Assembly: GCA_040902705.1 (NCBI GenBank)
Contig: JBBDWT010000130.1
Location: 1 to 22,682 of the forward strand
Direction: 5' to 3'
Origin: DATBSK01 sp040902705
GTDB lineage: Bacteria > Actinomycetota > Acidimicrobiia > IMCC26256 > PALSA-555
DNA length: 22,682 nucleotides
Below, one piece after another: positions 22,201 through 22,682 of this stretch. A model generated the notes under the pieces. It had not been told where the DNA came from, made no database searches, and saw nothing but the letters and a program-made list of their open reading frames with translations. Each line of letters begins with the position of its first letter. The stretch's first letter is position 1. Both the position numbers and the translations under genes were made by a program.

Positions 22201-22682
22201 ATGGCAGCCCCGACGGTCGAGACCGCGATGCTCCCGGCGCCCGTCGCCGCGTCGCCGCGGCGTCGTGCCCCCGTACCGCTGGTCGTCGGGGGGGTGGTCG
22301 TCGGCGCGCTCTTCGTCGGGCCGCTCGTGTACCTCGTGGTGCGGACGCTCGGGTTCGGTGACGCCGCGCTCGACGTCCTCACCTCCGACGAGGCGGGGGC
22401 GCCCCTGCTCCGGACGTTGCTCCTCGCGGTGACGGTGTCAGCGGCGTGCGCACTGCTCGGGACGGCGTGTGCCTGGCTCGTCGCGCGCACCGATCTTCCC
22501 GGCCGGCGCGTCCTGCGAGTGCTGTTCGTGCTCCCGCTCGTGATCCCGTCGTTCGTGGGCGCGTTCGCGCTCCAGGCGGCGTTCGTGCAGGGCGGGCTCC
22601 TCGACGAGCTCTTCGGTCTCGGCACGGGGATCCGCATCGAGGGCTTCTGGGGCGCCTTCGCCGCGATCACGCTCTTGAGCTA
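22201..22682 (+). CDS. Iron(III)-type ABC transporter permease (FbpB-like), partial
   Basis: This is the inner-membrane channel partner of the preceding lipoprotein; 160 codons are visible and the gene runs off the window. After a short Ala/Pro/Arg cytoplasmic start there is a first membrane segment (about residues 27-47, PLVVGGVVVGALFVGPLVYL). A periplasmic stretch leads to the start of the permease domain (LLRTLLLAVTVSAACALLGT), WLVARTDLPGRR, and VLPLVIPSFVGAFALQ. This order is typical of the FbpB/ThiP permease group, where two such domains are usually fused in one protein of about 500 residues. No strong ribosome binding site is seen; the 6-nt spacing to the lipoprotein gene implies one operon. 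Confidence 0.88.
   Translation, partial: MAAPTVETAMLPAPVAASPRRRAPVPLVVGGVVVGALFVGPLVYLVVRTLGFGDAALDVLTSDEAGAPLLRTLLLAVTVSAACALLGTACAWLVARTDLPGRRVLRVLFVLPLVIPSFVGAFALQAAFVQGGLLDELFGLGTGIRIEGFWGAFAAITLLS

Overview
The window is a high-GC chromosomal segment of an actinobacterium. It looks like a metagenome scaffold, because three runs of N (209-218, 1275-1284, 20841-20940) mark scaffold joins. Three things point to Actinomycetota: the radA-disA-carD-ispD-ispF-cysS-rlmB order that also occurs, with small changes, in mycobacteria; a CarD regulator; and a DUF3263 / LytR_C gene pair with a glucosyl-3-phosphoglycerate synthase. Acidimicrobiia or a neighbouring class is my guess from the style of the proteins, not something I can prove here.

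Layout. (1) 1-292: the tail of an unknown gene, then a hairpin-dense spacer with a duplicated 24-bp hairpin. (2) 293-9298: a mostly plus-strand housekeeping block. It holds radA, disA (c-di-AMP synthase), a dienelactone-hydrolase-like enzyme, a converging Crp/Fnr regulator, carD, ispD-ispF (MEP isoprenoid pathway), cysS, rlmB, tRNA-Thr(TGT), a DUF3263 protein and a LytR_C membrane protein. (3) 9295-14088: a sugar and compatible-solute block. A TreT-like GT4 enzyme is translationally coupled to an OtsA-like GT20 enzyme on the minus strand; a glycerate kinase (plus) and GpgS (minus) follow. (4) 14203-15950: a SAM-I riboswitch ahead of a threonine-synthase-like PLP enzyme and a CysO/MoaD-like sulfur carrier. 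(5) 16001-22682: a metal-uptake locus. It has a DtxR-family regulator, FbpC-type ATPase, FAD oxidoreductase, a degenerate ABC nucleotide-binding protein, a GT2 glycosyltransferase, an FbpA-type lipoprotein and an FbpB-type permease that runs off the end.

The most interesting parts are regions 4 and 5. In region 4, SAM control of a PLP enzyme of the threonine-synthase fold, with a C-terminal Gly-Gly sulfur carrier next to it, suggests a thiocarboxylate-dependent route from O-phosphohomoserine to homocysteine. It would parallel the CysO/CysM route from O-phosphoserine to cysteine. In region 5, I read three copies of one 14-bp palindromic operator (TNAGGTTRCCCTNA) at the starts of dtxR/fbpC, the degenerate ABC gene and fbpA. 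The regulator has Glu10 and Asp102 where Fe-sensing DtxR/IdeR have Met10 and Cys102, the pattern of Mn-sensing MntR.

Short tandem repeats are frequent in the metal locus: 13-bp units at the end of dtxR, 12-bp units (Leu-Arg-Pro-Asp) in the GT2 gene where the assembly broke, and 15-bp units (Ser/Pro-Arg-Gln-Pro-Trp) in the fbpA signal region.
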